7,472 nucleotides of DNA, from NCBI GenBank assembly GCA_032249175.1, contig JAVVGK010000076.1, positions 1 through 7,472 on the forward strand, in the 5' to 3' direction. The stretch's first letter is position 1. Each line of letters starts with the position of its first letter. The position numbers and the translations under genes were made by a program. Below the pieces are notes generated by a model that saw only the letters and a program-made list of their open reading frames with translations, was not told the origin of the DNA and did no database searches. This document shows positions 6,554-7,472 of this stretch, piece after piece. This stretch comes from DSFT01 sp032249175. GTDB taxonomy: Bacteria > Hydrothermota > Hydrothermia > LBFQ01 > DSFT01.

Positions 6554-7129
6554 TTATTCAATCCTTAAAATTCTTAAAACCTTTTTATTATAAACTGAAA
6601 GATAACTTCCAACTATTGATGTGTCAGGACCTATTTCAGCATAAACAATAAAACTATCAGGAGCAAATTTATAAAATCTTCTTATTATTTTTTTACTATT
6701 AGGAGTTTGCTCATAGTAATAGTAATTCAGATTGTAATTTAATTTTTCTTTTTGAATGGATATAATTGTTTTAGCAAAATAATCATTTCCAGAAATGACA
6801 TATTCTTTATTAAAACCATCTACAAAAGGATAAGGAAAATAAGGTAAATTTCCATCATAAGCAACAATTAGCTGGTCATAATTTGAATATTCTATTGTTC
6901 TTTTAATAAGAATAAAATCACCGGTATTTTGTAAAAATTCCAAGTTTCCTTCAAAACTCAATATAATAAAAAAACTATCACTTTTGATTGCTGATATGTT
7001 AAACTCATTATTATTTTCATCTAAATAAGTCCAACTTTGATATTTTTTAAATGGTAAATAATCAAAAGTTTCAATATCTACAACTTTTGAGCAAGATATT
7101 AAAAATAAAAAAATTAAATTTCTTGGCAT
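6554..7129 (-). CDS. Predicted lipoprotein with YxPxKxxxxWxY-type N-terminal motif
   Basis: A 191-residue protein with a short signal peptide (one Arg, then a hydrophobic run), lipobox LISC with Cys13, followed by SK. Just after the tether is DYLPFKKYQSWTY (23-35). It resembles the phrase 'Y-F-P-L-x-x-G-x-x-W-x-Y' seen at the start of many secreted beta-rich proteins of unknown role. The remainder is beta-type and aromatic-rich, with a Tyr cluster at 136-139 and no extra Cys. I do not recognise a function. It overlaps the stop region of the upstream GIY-YIG-like gene by 16 bases, and the ZIP gene begins 1 base after its TAA, so the three are probably co-transcribed and translationally coupled. 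A metal-related role alongside the ZIP transporter is only a guess from position; no metal-binding cluster is visible. Confidence 0.8.
   Translation of the reverse strand: MPRNLIFLFLISCSKVVDIETFDYLPFKKYQSWTYLDENNNEFNISAIKSDSFFIILSFEGNLEFLQNTGDFILIKRTIEYSNYDQLIVAYDGNLPYFPYPFVDGFNKEYVISGNDYFAKTIISIQKEKLNYNLNYYYYEQTPNSKKIIRRFYKFAPDSFIVYAEIGPDTSIVGSYLSVYNKKVLRILRIE
6562..6566 (-). promoter_or_regulatory. Ribosome-binding site deciding the ZIP start
   Basis: AAGGA on the minus strand lies 9 bases before the ATG at 6552 and immediately before the in-frame TTG at 6561. The spacing favours the ATG. It lies inside the last codons of the preceding lipoprotein gene. Confidence 0.6.
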
Positions 7130-7437
7130 TTTGGATATTTATGTTGAGTTTTATTATAACTTTCAAGAACTTGATTGTAAAATCTTTTAGGATTTAACGC
7201 TTTAAAGTAAGAAAAACCAAGTCTAAAACCATTTTTTAAAAAATCCAAAATACAACTATTTGGCATTTCATATAGTTTTAATAGTTCAAACTTTAAATTT
7301 TCAGCAAAACCAAAATAGATAATTTCACCATTATCATAGTTAAAAATATAAAAGACACCAGGCTCATTTGAAACAAATTTATTTATATAAAAATCATTAA
7401 ATGGATATTTGTTATGCCAGTTTGGCCATTTAGTCAT
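7114..7437 (-). CDS. Small protein resembling a degenerate GIY-YIG domain
   Basis: A 107-residue soluble protein. The segments EPGVFYIF (25-32) and IIYFGFAENLKFELLKLY (39-56) follow the spacing of the two GIY-YIG beta-strands and first helix (PGVYxI ... IYVGxxxNLxxRLxxH). The C-terminal ESYNKTQHKYPKCQ resembles the closing helix and P-x-x-N region. The N-terminus is Trp-rich (W4, W7). Active-site positions seem replaced: the Tyr of GIY is Phe29, the helix Arg falls on Glu51, and no Glu sits at the usual metal site. If the fold is right, the protein is probably not a nuclease; binding or a structural role is possible. The fold call is by eye and moderately uncertain. It begins the first block. 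Its ATG lies 7 bases after TAAAAT of the CTTTAAAATTT motif with no Shine-Dalgarno sequence, and it overlaps the next lipoprotein gene by 16 bases. Confidence 0.6.
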   Translation of the reverse strand: MTKWPNWHNKYPFNDFYINKFVSNEPGVFYIFNYDNGEIIYFGFAENLKFELLKLYEMPNSCILDFLKNGFRLGFSYFKALNPKRFYNQVLESYNKTQHKYPKCQEI

Positions 7438-7442
7438 AGCGA

Positions 7443-7453
7443 AAATTTTAAAG
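7443..7453 (-). promoter_or_regulatory. Block 1 copy of the CTTTAAAATTT motif (putative leaderless -10)
   Basis: Read on the minus strand this is CTTTAAAATTT. Its TAAAAT box ends 7 bases before the ATG at 7437, so a start site at normal distance would fall on or next to that ATG. It is preceded by AAAGCTC, nearly the same as the block 2 copy. No good TTGACA-like -35 box is seen at 16-18 bases. The promoter role is inferred from position and repetition. Confidence 0.45.
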
Positions 7454-7472
7454 GAGCTTTTTACATCAAGTT

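Noticed and set aside
6553..6561. TTG start for the ZIP transporter at 6561
   Set aside because: It directly touches the AAGGA sequence with no spacer, while the ATG at 6552 has a 9-base spacer and follows the upstream stop by one base.
6314..6568. 84-codon open frame on the plus strand
   Set aside because: It is antisense to the ZIP gene, whose HSFAEG and HNIPEG motifs prove the minus-strand frame; the plus-strand product resembles nothing.
7438..7472. AAAGGAG on the plus strand as a ribosome-binding site for a plus-strand gene leaving the window
   Set aside because: No ATG, GTG or TTG follows at a usable distance before the window ends, and the same bases are explained by the repeated minus-strand motif.

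Overview
The window is a compact, very A+T-rich stretch (by eye well under 35% G+C) in which ten protein genes all lie on the minus strand, so transcription runs from base 7472 towards base 1. It has no RNA gene, mobile element, CRISPR array or long non-coding gap. The largest gap is the 35 bases at the upstream edge, followed by gaps of 24, 21 and 13 bases. CoaD is of bacterial type. Five predicted lipoproteins, one with a barrel-like body, point to a bacterium with two membranes. The proteins are rich in Ile, Lys, Asn and Phe. The style resembles uncultured thermophile-rich groups such as candidate division WOR-3, but that placement is a weak inference.

In transcription order the genes form four tightly packed blocks. 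Block 1: a small protein resembling a degenerate GIY-YIG domain (7437-7114), a lipoprotein (7129-6554) and a ZIP metal transporter (6552-5827). Block 2: a lipoprotein (5805-4981) and a divergent 2-oxoacid dehydrogenase E1 alpha subunit (5006-4047). Block 3: a barrel-like lipoprotein (4033-3461) and two lipoproteins that look like paralogues (3464-2811 and 2814-2167). Block 4: a protein with about four ACT-like modules (2142-484) and coaD (487-5). Within blocks, genes overlap by 4 to 26 bases or are 1 base apart.

The most striking feature is an 11-base motif, CTTTAAAATTT in the sense of transcription. It occurs four times, once in each gap that separates two blocks or precedes the first one. 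I found no exact copy elsewhere. It contains a TAAAAT box about 6-7 bases before a possible start codon in three cases, with a second similar box at that distance in the fourth. These starts lack a Shine-Dalgarno sequence. The arrangement is what -10 elements driving leaderless mRNAs would look like, but this is a hypothesis.

Other points of interest are the E1 alpha protein, which has no E1 beta neighbour here and lacks several conserved active-site elements; the barrel-plus-paralogous-lipoprotein operon; the multi-ACT protein coupled to coaD; and the GIY-YIG-like protein with its catalytic residues replaced. Only coaD, the E1 alpha homologue and the ZIP transporter can be assigned to families with confidence.
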